A stretch of DNA of 58,722 bases from Sporolactobacillus vineae DSM 21990 = SL153 (GTDB taxonomy: Bacteria; Bacillota; Bacilli; Bacillales; Sporolactobacillaceae). The stretch lies in contig NZ_KB899050.1 in NCBI RefSeq assembly GCF_000377985.1, positions 1 through 58,722 on the forward strand, written 5' to 3'. Numbering within the stretch: position 1 is the first letter of the stretch; every line of letters begins with the position of its first letter. Shown in pieces: positions 20,101 through 29,824 of this stretch. The notes below the pieces were generated by a model. It saw nothing but the letters and a program-made list of their open reading frames with translations. It was not told where the DNA came from and made no database searches. Both the position numbers and the translations under genes were made by a program.

Positions 20101-20808
20101 TTACAGCGGTTTCCGTGCCGGGATTCCCGGCTTTCTTGGATATCGTGCCGGCGTCGGCCGCATCTTTTTGATGATAATGATTGTACGCGACCCCATATGA
20201 TACGGCAACTCAAGATTCATTGTCCGGTCGACCATACCCCCAAGTTTTTCGATAGCCTGTCCGGCATCGGCTGTTTCCTGTGCCGCATTCAGGCCTTTCA
20301 TTGCCACCAGAAATCCTCCGATACGTACAAGAGGCAGACAATATTCAGAGAGTACCGAAAGAGGAGCAACCGCTCTGGCCAGCACCAGATCGAATTGTTC
20401 CCTTGCGTCTTTACGATGGCCGAACGTCTCCGCACGCTCATGCTCAAGACTCACTTGCTGCAGGTCCAGTGCATCGGTCAGATGATCAAGAAATTTTAAC
20501 CGTTTCTCCAGTGAATCAACAATGGTCAGTTTCAGATCCGGAAAAAGTATTTTTAACGGTATTCCGGGAAATCCGGCACCTGAGCCAACATCACAGACTC
20601 TCAGCGGCCCTGCAAACGGTAAATCAAACGAGGCTGTAAGCGAATCGTAGAAATGCTTGACCGCAACTTCATTTTCATCTGTAATTCCGGTAAGATTAAT
20701 TCTCTTGTTCCATTCGATTAATTCTTCATAGTAACGATTAAATTGTCTATTCTGTTGCTCAGAAAGCACAATGTTTCTTACTGACAACAGCTTTTTCAAA
20801 AGTTCCAT
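20101..20808 (-). CDS. rsmG: 16S rRNA (guanine527-N7)-methyltransferase
   Basis: S-adenosylmethionine-dependent enzyme that methylates G527 of 16S rRNA; loss gives low-level streptomycin resistance in other bacteria. The 235 residues include RINLTGITDENEVAVKHFYDSL and the SAM-binding VCDVGSGAGFPGIPLKI. It lies 17 bp after mnmG on the same strand, as in Bacillus (gidA-gidB). Confidence 0.95.
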   Translation of the reverse strand: MELLKKLLSVRNIVLSEQQNRQFNRYYEELIEWNKRINLTGITDENEVAVKHFYDSLTASFDLPFAGPLRVCDVGSGAGFPGIPLKILFPDLKLTIVDSLEKRLKFLDHLTDALDLQQVSLEHERAETFGHRKDAREQFDLVLARAVAPLSVLSEYCLPLVRIGGFLVAMKGLNAAQETADAGQAIEKLGGMVDRTMNLELPYHMGSRTIIIIKKMRPTPARYPRKPGIPARKPL

Positions 20809-20825
20809 GATTCTTCCCGGCTCTC

Positions 20826-22718
20826 TCAGCCTGTTTTTCTGGCCAGTCTCCCCTGTTCCAGATAGACAAGCAGAATGGCGATATCACTTGGATTGACTCC
20901 GGAAACTCTGGAGGCCTGACCTACAGAGATCGGTTGTACCTTATCCAGCTTCTGACGAGCTTCCGTAGCAATGCCGTCGATGACACTGTAATCCAGGTCT
21001 TTGGGTATTTTTTTCTTTTCCATCCGTTTCATCTTTTCAACCTGTTGGAGCTGCTTGCTGATATATCCTTCATATTTGATTTGAATCTCTACCTGTTCCC
21101 TGACATCGGCCGGAACTTTCCAGCCAGGTTCAGGCATCAGCCCGGCTACATCATCATAGCCCAGTTCCGGTCGCTTTAACAGGTGTTCAGCCCGAACCGG
21201 TTCGCTGATCGGCGCAGCGCCTTTCTCTTTGAGCAGTTTATCCGTATGCTCTGTCGGCCGGATAGAGATACGGGTAAAACGTTCCCGCTCTTGCCTGATT
21301 TGTTCCTTTTTTATCAAAAATCTTTGATACCGTTTTTCAGGAATCAGACCAATCTGATGACCCAGTTCCGTCAGGCGCAGGTCCGCATTGTCATGCCGCA
21401 GAAGCAGCCGGTACTCGGCTCGCGATGTCAGCAGTCGATAAGGTTCCTTTGTTCCCTTCGTCACCAGATCATCAATCAGCACGCCGATATAAGCCTGGGC
21501 TCTGTCGAGAATGACCGGATCCTTGCCCAATGCTTTTCTGGCCGCATTAATGCCGCCCATGAGTCCCTGACCTGCGGCTTCTTCATAACCGGAAGTCCCG
21601 TTGATCTGTCCGGCAGTAAAGAGACCGGAAATCTTCTTTGTCTCAAGCGACGGCCAGAGCTGCGTCGGAACCAGGGCATCGTATTCAATGGCGTACCCCG
21701 GCCGCATCATTTCTGCTTTTTCAAGACCGGGAATCGTTTCCAGCATCTTTCTCTGGATTTCTTCAGGCATGCTTGTCGACAGGCCGTCCACATAAACTTC
21801 TCTTGTTTCCTTACCTTCAGGTTCAAGAAACAGCTGATGGCGGCTTTTGTCACTGAAACGCACAACCTTGGTCTCGATGGACGGGCAATATCTTGGACCC
21901 GTTCCAACAATGGCTCCCGAATAAATCGGCGAACGACCGAGATTATCCCGAATGATCTGATGGGTCTCCGGACTTGTATAAGTCAGCCAGCATGGAATCT
22001 GATCCTTCACAAAGGTTGTCGTATCATAGGAAAAAGACAAAGGTGCATCGTCGCCCGGCTGAATTTCCGTTTTGGAATAGTCCACTGTCCGTCCGTTCAC
22101 GCGCGGCGGTGTTCCGGTTTTAAATCTTACCATATCGAAACCGAGCTGATGAAGATTTTCTGAGAGATGCACCGAAGCCTGCATATTATTTGGACCGCTC
22201 TCATATTCCAGTTCACCAATGATGATTTTTCCCTTCAAATAAACACCGGTTGTCAGGACGACGGATTTAGCCCGGTATTCCGCACCGGTAGCAACAACCA
22301 CCCCACGGCATATTCCGTCTTCAACAATCAGGCGTTCCACCATACCCTGCCTCAATGTCAGATTCTCTGTTTCTTCAATTGTTTCTTTCATCGCACGCTG
22401 GTACAGCTGTTTGTCAGCCTGCGCCCTGAGTGCCCGGACAGCCGGGCCCTTCCGGGTATTAAGCATTCTCATCTGAATATAGGTCTTATCAATATTGTGG
22501 CCCATTTCGCCGCCTAATGCATCAATTTCACGGACAACAACGCCCTTTGCCGGACCGCCTACCGACGGATTACAAGGCATAAAAGCAACGCCTTCCAGAC
22601 TGATGGTCAGCATTAAGGTCTTCGCGCCCATCCTTGCCGCTGCCAGGCCTGCTTCAACACCGGCATGTCCGGCACCAACGACGATCACATCATAGGAACC
22701 GGCCTGATAACCTTTCAT
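20826..22718 (-). CDS. mnmG: tRNA uridine-5-carboxymethylaminomethyl modification enzyme MnmG
   Basis: FAD protein that with MnmE modifies U34 of certain tRNAs. The 630 residues have the FAD fold [14 protein letters not shown] near the start, [11 protein letters not shown], and [11 protein letters not shown] in the conserved core. The C-terminal helical domain that contacts MnmE is complete and full length. The ATG follows GGGGAGGAAG. It lies 55 bp downstream of mnmE, and the two probably form one transcript with rsmG. Confidence 0.97.
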   Translation of the reverse strand: MKGYQAGSYDVIVVGAGHAGVEAGLAAARMGAKTLMLTISLEGVAFMPCNPSVGGPAKGVVVREIDALGGEMGHNIDKTYIQMRMLNTRKGPAVRALRAQADKQLYQRAMKETIEETENLTLRQGMVERLIVEDGICRGVVVATGAEYRAKSVVLTTGVYLKGKIIIGELEYESGPNNMQASVHLSENLHQLGFDMVRFKTGTPPRVNGRTVDYSKTEIQPGDDAPLSFSYDTTTFVKDQIPCWLTYTSPETHQIIRDNLGRSPIYSGAIVGTGPRYCPSIETKVVRFSDKSRHQLFLEPEGKETREVYVDGLSTSMPEEIQRKMLETIPGLEKAEMMRPGYAIEYDALVPTQLWPSLETKKISGLFTAGQINGTSGYEEAAGQGLMGGINAARKALGKDPVILDRAQAYIGVLIDDLVTKGTKEPYRLLTSRAEYRLLLRHDNADLRLTELGHQIGLIPEKRYQRFLIKKEQIRQERERFTRISIRPTEHTDKLLKEKGAAPISEPVRAEHLLKRPELGYDDVAGLMPEPGWKVPADVREQVEIQIKYEGYISKQLQQVEKMKRMEKKKIPKDLDYSVIDGIATEARQKLDKVQPISVGQASRVSGVNPSDIAILLVYLEQGRLARKTG

Positions 22719-22773
22719 CTTTCTTCCTCCCCAGATACAGGTAATAATACTTGTTCGATCAGTGAATCACAAT

Positions 22774-24159
22774 CTATTTTCCGAGACAGAACTTTGAGAA
22801 CAGTTCATTGATCAGACTGTCGGAAACGGTTTCGCCGATAATCTCGCCTAGTGTATCCCATGCCCTTTTGACATCGATCTGTGCCAGATCGACTGGCAAC
22901 CCCTGATCTGCAGCAGTAATCGCATCGGACAGCGCCGATCGTGCCGTTTTCAGTAATGCAATGTGACGTACATTTGAGACATAGGCTTCTTCATGATTCG
23001 CCGACAAATTACGATCAAAAAACAGCGTATTAATCGCATCTTCAAGTTTTTCAACGCCCTGCTCATTTTTTAGCGAGAGACGAATCACCGACCGATGTGC
23101 TGCGAGCCTGTTTACTTCCTCAATCTCAATTTTCTGCGGCAAATCTGTCTTATTCAGCAGAATAATCGCCGGTGTGTTGCCGATCGCCTGAAAAAGACGG
23201 CGGTCATCATCGGCCAGCGGTTCATGAGCATTAAGCAAAAATAAGATCAAATCCGCATTCGCCAGAGCGGAGCGGGAGCGGGCAACACCGATTTTTTCCA
23301 CTTCATCGGTTGTTTCCCTGATACCGGCTGTATCGATCAGCTTCAGCGGAACACCACGGATGTTAACGTAATCTTCGATAATATCCCGGGTGGTTCCCGG
23401 AATATCGGTGACAATCGCCTTATTCTCATGAATCAGGTGATTGAGGAGTGATGACTTTCCGACATTCGGTCGGCCGATAATGGCTGTCGACAGCCCTTCC
23501 CTGAGAATTTTTCCCTGCCGTGCCGTCGACAGGACCTGATCGATATGGTTGCGGACGGCGGCAGACCGGTCTCTGAGAATCTCTCCGGTCACCACTTCCG
23601 CGTCATCGTATTCCGGATAGTCAATATTGACTTCCACCGCAGCGAGAATATCCAGGAGCTGCTTTCTCAGTCCCCGAACGAGTGTTGAAAGCCGGCCCTC
23701 CATCTGACTCATGGCGACATCCATCGCTCGATCGGTCTTAGCCCGGATCAGATCCATGACTGCTTCAGCCTGTGACAGATCAATCCGTCCGTTCAAAAAT
23801 GCACGTTTGGTAAACTCTCCGGGTTCAGCCATGCGGACATCCTGATCGAGAATCAGCCCGAGAATGCGGTTGACACTGTTCAGACCGCCATGGCAGTTGA
23901 TTTCAACAATGTCTTCACGCGTATACGAATTTGGTTTTTTCATCACCGATACCATTACGGTTTCAACGGCTTTCCCATTTTCCGGATCAATCATTTTCCC
24001 ATAATGAATAGTATGCGTTTTAACTTGGGAGAGCGGTCTTTTTCCACGGAACAGACGGTCACCGACCTGAATGGCTTCCGGTCCGCTCATTCGTACGATG
24101 CTGATCGCTCCCTCGCCGACCGGCGTTGAAATTGCGGCAATCGTGTCTTCATAATCCAA
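22774..24159 (-). CDS. mnmE: tRNA modification GTPase MnmE
   Basis: GTPase partner of MnmG in tRNA wobble-uridine modification. From a TTG start at 24159 (after GGTGAT, giving [13 protein letters not shown]) the length is 461 residues, close to the B. subtilis protein; ATG or GTG codons further upstream would add an unusual N-terminus. The N-terminal formyl-THF binding domain, the central G domain with [16 protein letters not shown] and NKTD, and the C-terminal CLGK with the conserved cysteine are present. Confidence 0.96.
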   Translation of the reverse strand: MDYEDTIAAISTPVGEGAISIVRMSGPEAIQVGDRLFRGKRPLSQVKTHTIHYGKMIDPENGKAVETVMVSVMKKPNSYTREDIVEINCHGGLNSVNRILGLILDQDVRMAEPGEFTKRAFLNGRIDLSQAEAVMDLIRAKTDRAMDVAMSQMEGRLSTLVRGLRKQLLDILAAVEVNIDYPEYDDAEVVTGEILRDRSAAVRNHIDQVLSTARQGKILREGLSTAIIGRPNVGKSSLLNHLIHENKAIVTDIPGTTRDIIEDYVNIRGVPLKLIDTAGIRETTDEVEKIGVARSRSALANADLILFLLNAHEPLADDDRRLFQAIGNTPAIILLNKTDLPQKIEIEEVNRLAAHRSVIRLSLKNEQGVEKLEDAINTLFFDRNLSANHEEAYVSNVRHIALLKTARSALSDAITAADQGLPVDLAQIDVKRAWDTLGEIIGETVSDSLINELFSKFCLGK

Positions 24160-24234
24160 TTTTATCACCCCTTTTCGCATAAGTCTTATGATGTATGCCT
24201 TGCTGCGCATTACAGCCCCGATTCCAGATAAGAA

Positions 24235-24263
24235 AAAAGCGCGCTCCTAAGATGCGTGCTTTT
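24235..24263 (-). terminator. probable terminator between yidC and mnmE
   Basis: A 10-bp stem (24235-24244 with 24254-24263, one G-T pair) flanked by T runs on both strands. It would end rnpA-yidD-yidC transcripts on the minus strand. Confidence 0.5.
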
Positions 24264-24395
24264 CATTGCACGGAAAAGTAAAGCCCGATAAGGCTTGCGT
24301 TCTCCGGATCATTCCGGGACCCAGTTCAGTATGGTTCTGGCAGAACCATAAAAATAACAGCCGGAATAGACATCATCATGAACATTATTAACATT

Positions 24396-24411
24396 CGGGC
24401 TCGCGAGCCCG
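24396..24411. repeat. 16-bp GC-rich palindrome after yidC
   Basis: CGGGCTCGCGAGCCCG is a perfect palindrome 2 bp after the yidC stop. It may form a hairpin, but no T run follows on the minus strand. A protein-binding role is equally possible. Confidence 0.4.
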
Positions 24412-24413
24412 GC

Positions 24414-25190
24414 TTATTTCTTTTTTGCACCCGCGTTGCCGGCGTTTTCCGGCGCCTCACGTTTTTCATAGATGACATAGGTCTGAAAGATCATGAAAAT
24501 ATTACCGATGACCCAGTAGAGTGCCAGTGCAGACGGGAAATAGAAAGCGGGAATCGCAATCATCACCGGGAAAACATAAAGCATCATTTGCATCTGCGGA
24601 TTGGAATTGCCCATTCTGCCCATCATAATTTTTTGTTGTAAAAAAGTAGTCAGGCCGGCAATAACCGGTAAGATGAAATACGGATCTGCATGACCGAGCT
24701 GAAACCATAGAAATGACTGTGTCTTGATCACTTCTGTCCTCATGATCGCCTGATAGAAGGCAAACAGGATCGGCATCTGAATCAGCAGCGGCAGGCATCC
24801 GGCCAGCGGATTGACATTGTTTTCCTGAAAAAGCTTCATCTGTTCTTCCTGAAGCTTTTTCTGCGTGTTCTGATCCTTTGAACTATATTTCTGCTGAAGT
24901 TCTTTGATCTTCGGCTGCAGATCCTGCATCGCCTGTGAACTTTTTACCTGTTTCGCCATCAGCGGCATAATTACGAGACGGACAATAATGGTTGTAATGA
25001 TAATTGCAATGCCATAACTGTTCCAGAATATCTGGGCAATTTTGATGATAAACCAGGAAAGAGGAAACACAAAGTAATGACTCCAGAATCCCGGGCTGCT
25101 TGCATTAATCGGCTCATTCACGTTTGAACAGCCGGACAGCAGCACTGCAAAAAGCACCAGCAGTCCGACGCCAAGATATTTTTTACGCAA
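24414..25190 (-). CDS. yidC: membrane protein insertase YidC/SpoIIIJ (lipoprotein)
   Basis: Inserts proteins into the cytoplasmic membrane; the SpoIIIJ paralogue in B. subtilis is needed for sigma-G activity in the forespore. From the TTG at 25190, seven bases after AAGGAGG, the protein has 258 residues, a type II signal with lipobox LLSGC (Cys21) and the 60KD_IMP domain with five membrane segments. An ATG 16 codons upstream overlaps yidD by 4 nt but sits before the ribosome site. The gene jag, usually next to spoIIIJ, is absent. Confidence 0.94.
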   Translation of the reverse strand: MRKKYLGVGLLVLFAVLLSGCSNVNEPINASSPGFWSHYFVFPLSWFIIKIAQIFWNSYGIAIIITTIIVRLVIMPLMAKQVKSSQAMQDLQPKIKELQQKYSSKDQNTQKKLQEEQMKLFQENNVNPLAGCLPLLIQMPILFAFYQAIMRTEVIKTQSFLWFQLGHADPYFILPVIAGLTTFLQQKIMMGRMGNSNPQMQMMLYVFPVMIAIPAFYFPSALALYWVIGNIFMIFQTYVIYEKREAPENAGNAGAKKK

Positions 25191-25234
25191 CCTTTTTCCT
25201 CCTTGATCAGTCCCGAACCAGGTTCGATTCTGTT

Positions 25235-25459
25235 TCATTTATCTTTTTTTTCCGGAACAGGATCGAACCCGCCCGAATGAAAAGGCTGACATTTCAGCAG
25301 ACGTTTTACCGCCAGCCAGCTTCCATATAAAACACCGAACCGCTCCAGCGCTTCAGCCGCATATTGGGAACATGTCGGATAAAAGCGGCAGGACGGCGGT
25401 GTAAAAGGAGAAATGCATTTCTGATAGACACGAATGATAAAAATAAATAAATATTTCAT
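25235..25459 (-). CDS. yidD: membrane protein insertion efficiency factor YidD
   Basis: A small protein (74 residues) that aids YidC-dependent membrane insertion. The conserved core [27 protein letters not shown] with its three cysteines is intact, followed by [16 protein letters not shown]. Its ATG overlaps the rnpA stop by four bases. In B. subtilis the yidD homologue lies elsewhere, but rnpA-yidD-yidC is common in other bacteria. Confidence 0.95.
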   Translation of the reverse strand: MKYLFIFIIRVYQKCISPFTPPSCRFYPTCSQYAAEALERFGVLYGSWLAVKRLLKCQPFHSGGFDPVPEKKDK

Positions 25460-25815
25460 CTGTCCGCACCCTCATGTGCATGGAACATACCTGTTTTTTT
25501 CAGGACATGAATCAGGCTCTTCTCCATTTCCTGATAAGCCATCGTTCTCACTGGACGTCGTGAGATAACGATAAAATCCGTCCCCGGTTCAAGCCTTTCC
25601 GCCAGACCGCGAAACATCTCTTTAATATACCTTTTTATATGGTTTCGCATCACGGCGTTACCCATTTTCTTGCTGACAGACAGTCCGAGCCTGGAACAGG
25701 TCTGATTTTCCTGCTTCAACACATACACAACGAACTGACGGTTGGCAAAGGATTTCCCTTGTTTGAAAACAACCTGAAAATCCCTGTTCTTCTTCAGTCT
25801 CTTTAAATTCTTCAT
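25456..25815 (-). CDS. rnpA: ribonuclease P protein component
   Basis: Protein subunit of RNase P, which with the RNA subunit trims the 5' end of tRNA precursors. The 119 residues start [23 protein letters not shown] and contain the RNA-binding signature [14 protein letters not shown]. The ATG at 25815 follows GGAGGG; an in-frame ATG 17 codons upstream lacks a site. It lies downstream of rpmH across a weak terminator. Confidence 0.95.
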   Translation of the reverse strand: MKNLKRLKKNRDFQVVFKQGKSFANRQFVVYVLKQENQTCSRLGLSVSKKMGNAVMRNHIKRYIKEMFRGLAERLEPGTDFIVISRRPVRTMAYQEMEKSLIHVLKKTGMFHAHEGADR

Positions 25816-25977
25816 TTTGTCCCTCCATAATGGGACATTTATTAAACGACTTGGCAACTTCAGCAACTTTCCTTCTTACCGCAGCGAACTCGCGCAGCAC
25901 ATTCGATGACTCTGCTTGTCCTGTCTGCCTGATGCACGGGATCCATTCATCCCGGGTTAAATTCTTACGTTATAGTG

Positions 25978-26003
25978 AAAAAACCACTGCTTACACACAG
26001 TGG
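25978..26003 (-). terminator. hairpin with T run between rpmH and rnpA
   Basis: A 6-bp stem CCACTG/CAGTGG (25984-25989 with 25998-26003) followed on the minus strand by six T residues. It starts three bases after the rpmH stop and would give partial termination, lowering rnpA relative to rpmH. The 160 bp from here to rnpA hold no gene. Confidence 0.7.
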
Positions 26004-26005
26004 CT

Positions 26006-26140
26006 TTACGCAGACAGAACTTTTCTTCCCTTGCGCCGGCGATTGGCCAGTACTTTACGTCCATTGGCTGTTGCCATTCTGGCGCGAAATCCGTGAACCT
26101 TTTTTCTGCTGCGCTTATTCGGTTGATAGGTACGTTTCAC
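26006..26140 (-). CDS. rpmH: 50S ribosomal protein bL34
   Basis: A basic protein of 44 residues in the large subunit. The translation opens [18 protein letters not shown] and continues with the typical Arg/Lys-rich core ending RKVLSA. The start is GTG (26138-26140) after AGGGAGGTG. It is the first gene of the minus-strand arm leaving oriC, with its own strong promoter. Confidence 0.97.
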   Translation of the reverse strand: MKRTYQPNKRSRKKVHGFRARMATANGRKVLANRRRKGRKVLSA

Positions 26141-26245
26141 GATCGATACACCTCCCTGCTGTCTGAAAAAGAAATCCTGCGGGTAAATCCTTTATGGATT
26201 CAAATCGCAACACTGTTTATTCATTTTCGAAAACCAGTCTGATTA

Positions 26246-26274
26246 ATTATATGAATTTATCAGCTATAAGTCAA
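26246..26274 (-). promoter_or_regulatory. rpmH promoter
   Basis: On the minus strand TTGACT (-35, 26269-26274), 17-nt spacer, TATAAT (-10, 26246-26251), about 105 bp upstream of rpmH. It is one of the best sigma-A matches in the window. Confidence 0.85.
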
Positions 26275-26305
26275 ATGTCAGCCGATGGGACTCATCCTCT
26301 CCACT

Positions 26306-26642
26306 TGTGGATAACATTTTAGCCTGTTCATTATTTTTCACCATTTATCGACAAGTTCTTAACATAATCGCATGTTGTTAATGAACATCCTGTGAATGAG
26401 TTGTCCACTGTGGATAACTTTTTTGAATTATTGCCTTGTCGCCCTATTTTTGATATGATCAATGTACTTAATCGCGTTCTTATTTGTTCGGCCGAATACG
26501 ATTATCCACAGACTGTGATTAACTTGTGGACAGATTTTTTCCGCTTGTTTATTATGTTATCCACAATTTATGAACGTATGTTCCTAACTGAACCTTTTCT
26601 CAGCTGTTGCAGCTGATTTGCCCGATTTTCGTCTGTGGATAA
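26306..26642. other. oriC, dnaA-upstream DnaA-box cluster
   Basis: Perfect TTATCCACA boxes lie at 26502-26510 and 26557-26565 on the plus strand, and at 26306-26314, 26409-26417 and 26634-26642 on the minus strand. A one-mismatch box is at 26345-26353. The minus box at 26409 faces a weak half-site TTGTCCACT at 26401. No credible gene lies between rpmH and dnaA. With the second cluster after dnaA this forms a bipartite origin as in B. subtilis. Confidence 0.95.
26571..26584. promoter_or_regulatory. LexA/DinR-like box in the origin
   Basis: TGAACGTATGTTCC matches the Bacillus LexA box CGAACRNRYGTTYC at all but the first base, and the core GAAC-N4-GTTC is intact. It lies between two DnaA boxes, about 240 bp before the dnaA -10. 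The match is a pattern only. Confidence 0.4.
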
Positions 26643-26768
26643 TACATTGAACAACTTTTTTCATTCATCACCGGGCGATTCTAATCAGCTGGCGGGTAAA
26701 AGGATTGCTTCAAAGAGTTATTGAACGACAACTTAAATTTTTCTCATTCACAGGATTAAAAGATAAAC

Positions 26769-26803
26769 CGGCTGAATCAGGGGAAATTTTATTGATTCAG
26801 CCG
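26769..26803 (+). promoter_or_regulatory. 11-bp inverted repeat just upstream of the dnaA -10
   Basis: CGGCTGAATCA (26769-26779) and TGATTCAGCCG (26793-26803) are perfect complements around a 13-nt loop, followed by TCTTTT. The right arm covers the likely -35 of the dnaA promoter. It could be an operator, a cruciform or a weak terminator that shields dnaA. Confidence 0.5.
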
Positions 26804-26824
26804 TCTTTTCCGTTACTGTATAAT
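26796..26824 (+). promoter_or_regulatory. putative dnaA promoter
   Basis: A perfect TATAAT (26819-26824) directly follows TG. At 17 nt upstream the hexamer is a weak TTCAGC (26796-26801); a better TTGATT (26792-26797) is 21 nt away. The leader to the GTG start is about 130 nt. Confidence 0.5.
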
Positions 26825-26959
26825 TTTCCCGATTTCACTGAAATTTTCAGGATCAAACAGACTGCCGGATCAGGTCGTTTCTACTATCTCTATGCGTTTC
26901 GGAGACGAAAATGCATCTCCGGCTCATCGGTTTTGCATCATTTAGGAGGATCTGAAATA

Positions 26960-28381
26960 GTGACGAATCTTCAGGATATTTGGAAGCAGACGTTAGCCGT
27001 CGTTAAGAAAAAACTCAGCAAGCCAAGTTTCGAGACCTGGCTTAAGGAAACGGAAGCCAGCGCCATAGATGGACAGACGATGATTATCAACGTGCCTAAT
27101 GAATTTTCTCAGGACTGGCTGGAAGAACATTATTCCCAGTTGATTGGAGACATTTTATTTCAGATCACGGGGGTTCATTACAGCGTGCAATTTGTCATTC
27201 CCCGGAAATCATCCGGAGAGACAGAGAAGAAGATCGTCCGAAAGAAGATAAAGAGTGAACCGGTAAAAATCAGCCCGGAAGCCAACGAACCTGTGGACAC
27301 CAATTCGCTGAATCCGGCAAAATCCAGGAGCATTGAAGATCTGAACAATAGTATGCTGAATTCCAAAAATACGTTTGAAACCTTTGTTATCGGATCCGGC
27401 AACCGTTTTGCCCATGCCGCGTCGCTGGCTGTGGCCGAAGCTCCGGCAAAAGCTTATAATCCTCTGTTCATTTATGGAGGCGTCGGTCTGGGAAAGACGC
27501 ATCTCCTTCATGCAATTGGCCATTATGTCATGGAGCATAATCCAAATGCCCGTGTGGTCTATCTTTCCTCAGAGAAATTTACAAATGAATTCATTAACTC
27601 GATCCGGGATAACAAAACCGTCGAATTCAGGAATAAATACCGCAGTGTGGACGTTCTGCTGATTGATGATATTCAGTTTCTTGCCGGTAAGGAGCAGACG
27701 CAGGAGGAATTCTTTCATACTTTCAATGCTTTGCATGAGGATTATAAACAGATTGTCATCTCAAGCGACCGCCCGCCTAAGGAGATTCCTACACTGGAAG
27801 ACCGGCTCCGTTCCCGTTTTGAATGGGGGCTAATCACAGATATCACACCTCCGGATCTGGAAACACGGATCGCCATTCTTCGCAAGAAGGCAAAAGCCGA
27901 GGGGCTGGATATTCCAAATGAGGTGATGATTTATATTGCCAATCAGATCGACACAAACATCCGGGAACTGGAGGGTGCGCTGATCCGGGTCATTGCTTAT
28001 TCTTCTCTCATCAATGAAGATATAAATGTGGACCTGGCGGCGGATGCTCTGAAAGATATTATTGCCACATCCAAACCGAAGACCATCACCATTCAGGATA
28101 TCCAGGTCGCTGTCGGCCAGGAATATCACCTGAAACTTGAGGACTTTTCTGCGAAAAAGCGGACCAAATCGATCGCTTTTCCGAGACAGATTGCCATGTA
28201 CCTGGCCAGGGAACTGACGGACTATTCGCTTCCGAAGATCGGTGAAGAATTCGGCGGCCGCGATCATACGACAGTCATCCATGCACATGAAAAAATCACG
28301 AAGCAGCTGGCGACGGACCGAAATCTTCAGCAGAAGATCAACGGCCTGATCGATCAGCTGAAAACGCCGGTAAAATCGTAA
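26960..28381 (+). CDS. dnaA: chromosomal replication initiator DnaA
   Basis: AAA+ protein that binds DnaA boxes, opens oriC and loads helicase; also a transcription factor. Starting at the GTG at 26960 (nine bases after AGGAGGA) the product [12 protein letters not shown] has 473 residues. Domain I is about 1-80, followed by a charged linker, the AAA+ domain with Walker [10 protein letters not shown] (about 173) and LLIDDIQF (about 232), and the DNA-binding domain with [15 protein letters not shown] (about 430). An open frame extends 85 codons upstream but lacks similarity to DnaA. Confidence 0.97.
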   Translation: MTNLQDIWKQTLAVVKKKLSKPSFETWLKETEASAIDGQTMIINVPNEFSQDWLEEHYSQLIGDILFQITGVHYSVQFVIPRKSSGETEKKIVRKKIKSEPVKISPEANEPVDTNSLNPAKSRSIEDLNNSMLNSKNTFETFVIGSGNRFAHAASLAVAEAPAKAYNPLFIYGGVGLGKTHLLHAIGHYVMEHNPNARVVYLSSEKFTNEFINSIRDNKTVEFRNKYRSVDVLLIDDIQFLAGKEQTQEEFFHTFNALHEDYKQIVISSDRPPKEIPTLEDRLRSRFEWGLITDITPPDLETRIAILRKKAKAEGLDIPNEVMIYIANQIDTNIRELEGALIRVIAYSSLINEDINVDLAADALKDIIATSKPKTITIQDIQVAVGQEYHLKLEDFSAKKRTKSIAFPRQIAMYLARELTDYSLPKIGEEFGGRDHTTVIHAHEKITKQLATDRNLQQKINGLIDQLKTPVKS

Positions 28382-28409
28382 TGATCTTCCGAACGATGAA
28401 TCAAAGACC

Positions 28410-28563
28410 TGTGGACAACCGGGATAAAACTGACCGGAATCATGCACAAGTTATCCACATGTGAATAACTTTAGCGTCCGTATTCCGTCCGACTTATCAA
28501 CATATTCACGCGACCTATTATTATGACTGTTTTTTTTAATTACTTAATTATTAATAAATCATT
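28410..28563. other. oriC, dnaA-dnaN DnaA boxes and AT-rich unwinding region
   Basis: A perfect DnaA box lies at 28451-28459, with one-mismatch boxes at 28410-28418 and 28460-28468; the last two abut head to head around 28459. A markedly AT-rich stretch follows (28519-28563, T and A runs), placed like the DNA unwinding element of B. subtilis between dnaA and dnaN. Confidence 0.88.
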
Positions 28564-28577
28564 CGGGGGCAAGAACC

Positions 28578-29756
28578 ATGCAAAATATCCAGGATGCAAG
28601 CGATATTTCATACACGATGAAATGCAGCGTACGAAAAGACAAGCTTGCCGGTGCGGTAGGTCAGGTGATGAAGGCTGTATCATTGAAGACCACGATTCCG
28701 ATTCTGACCGGAATCAAAATCACCGCTGATCCGGAGAAACTCACACTGACTGGAAGCAATTCCGACATATCCATTAAATCATTTATTCTCACTGACGAAA
28801 AAGATGAAGAAAATGCAGTGATTGAAACTGCCGGAAGCATTATTCTGCCGTCACAAATTTTTTCCGAACTGGTGCGTAAATTACCGGAAGATACTGTTCA
28901 CCTCTCAGTCGACAGCCGTTTAATCACGACCATTACTTCAGGAAGTACCGAATTTACCTTGAACGGACTGGATCCCGATGAATACCCTGTTTTGCCGTCC
29001 ATTGAGGAAAAAGATGTCTTCAGTATCCGGAAAGATTTACTTAAAGACGTCATCCGGCAGACAGTTTATGCTGTTTCCGATTCTGAAACCCGACCGGTAC
29101 TGACCGGGGTCAAATGGACGCTGCAGAACCACCGTCTGGAATGTGTTGCGACCGACAGTCACCGTCTGTCGCAGCGGACGATTCCGATTGACAGCGGAAA
29201 CCAGGCTGAAAAAAAGACGCTGGTCGTACCGGGTGCCAGTCTGAATGAACTAGCCAAAATTCTCGACGATGGGGATGATTCGTCCGCCGATGTCGTCATG
29301 ACGGAAAATCAGGTTCTTTTTAAATTCAGTAATGTTGAATTCTACTCCCGGCTGCTTGACGGAAATTATCCGGACACAAGCCGTCTGATCCCGACAGAGA
29401 GCAAGACGACACTGACGCTTGCGACAAAAGAACTTTACAAGGCGATTGAACGGGCTTCGCTGCTGGCGAAAGGGGAACGAAACAATGTTGTGAAACTGAG
29501 AACTGAAGACGGCACAGTAGAAATATCTTCCCAGTCCCTGGAACTGGGGCGTGTTTTTGAAACACTGAATCCTGAAAAAATGGAGGGCGAACCTCTCCGC
29601 ATCTCCTTCAGTGCTAAATTTATGATGGATGCACTTGGAAAAATCGATTCGGAAAATGTCGAAATTCATTTCATCGGGCCGATGCGCCCGATCATTATCC
29701 GGCCGATCGGTGAAGATGACATTCTGATGCTGATCCTTCCGATCCGGACCTTTTGA
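28578..29756 (+). CDS. dnaN: DNA polymerase III beta sliding clamp
   Basis: Ring-shaped dimer that tethers polymerase to DNA. The 392 residues hold three similar clamp domains, with the conserved AVSLKTTIPILTGIKI near the start, LLDGNYPDTSRLIP and the C-terminal MLILPIRTF. The ATG at 28578 follows GGGGGC; the family usually starts at the methionine 13 codons later (28617), which has no visible ribosome site, so this clamp seems to have a short N-terminal extension. Confidence 0.95.
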   Translation: MQNIQDASDISYTMKCSVRKDKLAGAVGQVMKAVSLKTTIPILTGIKITADPEKLTLTGSNSDISIKSFILTDEKDEENAVIETAGSIILPSQIFSELVRKLPEDTVHLSVDSRLITTITSGSTEFTLNGLDPDEYPVLPSIEEKDVFSIRKDLLKDVIRQTVYAVSDSETRPVLTGVKWTLQNHRLECVATDSHRLSQRTIPIDSGNQAEKKTLVVPGASLNELAKILDDGDDSSADVVMTENQVLFKFSNVEFYSRLLDGNYPDTSRLIPTESKTTLTLATKELYKAIERASLLAKGERNNVVKLRTEDGTVEISSQSLELGRVFETLNPEKMEGEPLRISFSAKFMMDALGKIDSENVEIHFIGPMRPIIIRPIGEDDILMLILPIRTF

Positions 29757-29765
29757 AACAGATTC

Positions 29766-29805
29766 GTTGATGATAATGACTGATTGTTGATGATAATGAC
29801 TGATT
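29766..29805 (+). repeat. 20-bp perfect tandem duplication between dnaN and yaaA
   Basis: GTTGATGATAATGACTGATT occurs twice in direct contact (29766-29785 and 29786-29805). It lies after the dnaN stop and before yaaA. No gene or known motif was recognised in it. Confidence 0.9.
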
Positions 29806-29824
29806 ACTGAAAGAGGCTTTATCG

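Noticed and set aside
21183-22163. A 326-codon plus-strand frame inside mnmG
   Set aside because: Antisense shadow; mnmG is complete and conserved on the other strand.
26392-26616. A 74-codon frame in oriC
   Set aside because: It covers the DnaA boxes and has no ribosome site or similarity.
26705-26959. Upstream extension of dnaA by 85 codons
   Set aside because: It includes the promoter and hairpin; the GTG at 26960 has the ribosome site and family-typical start.
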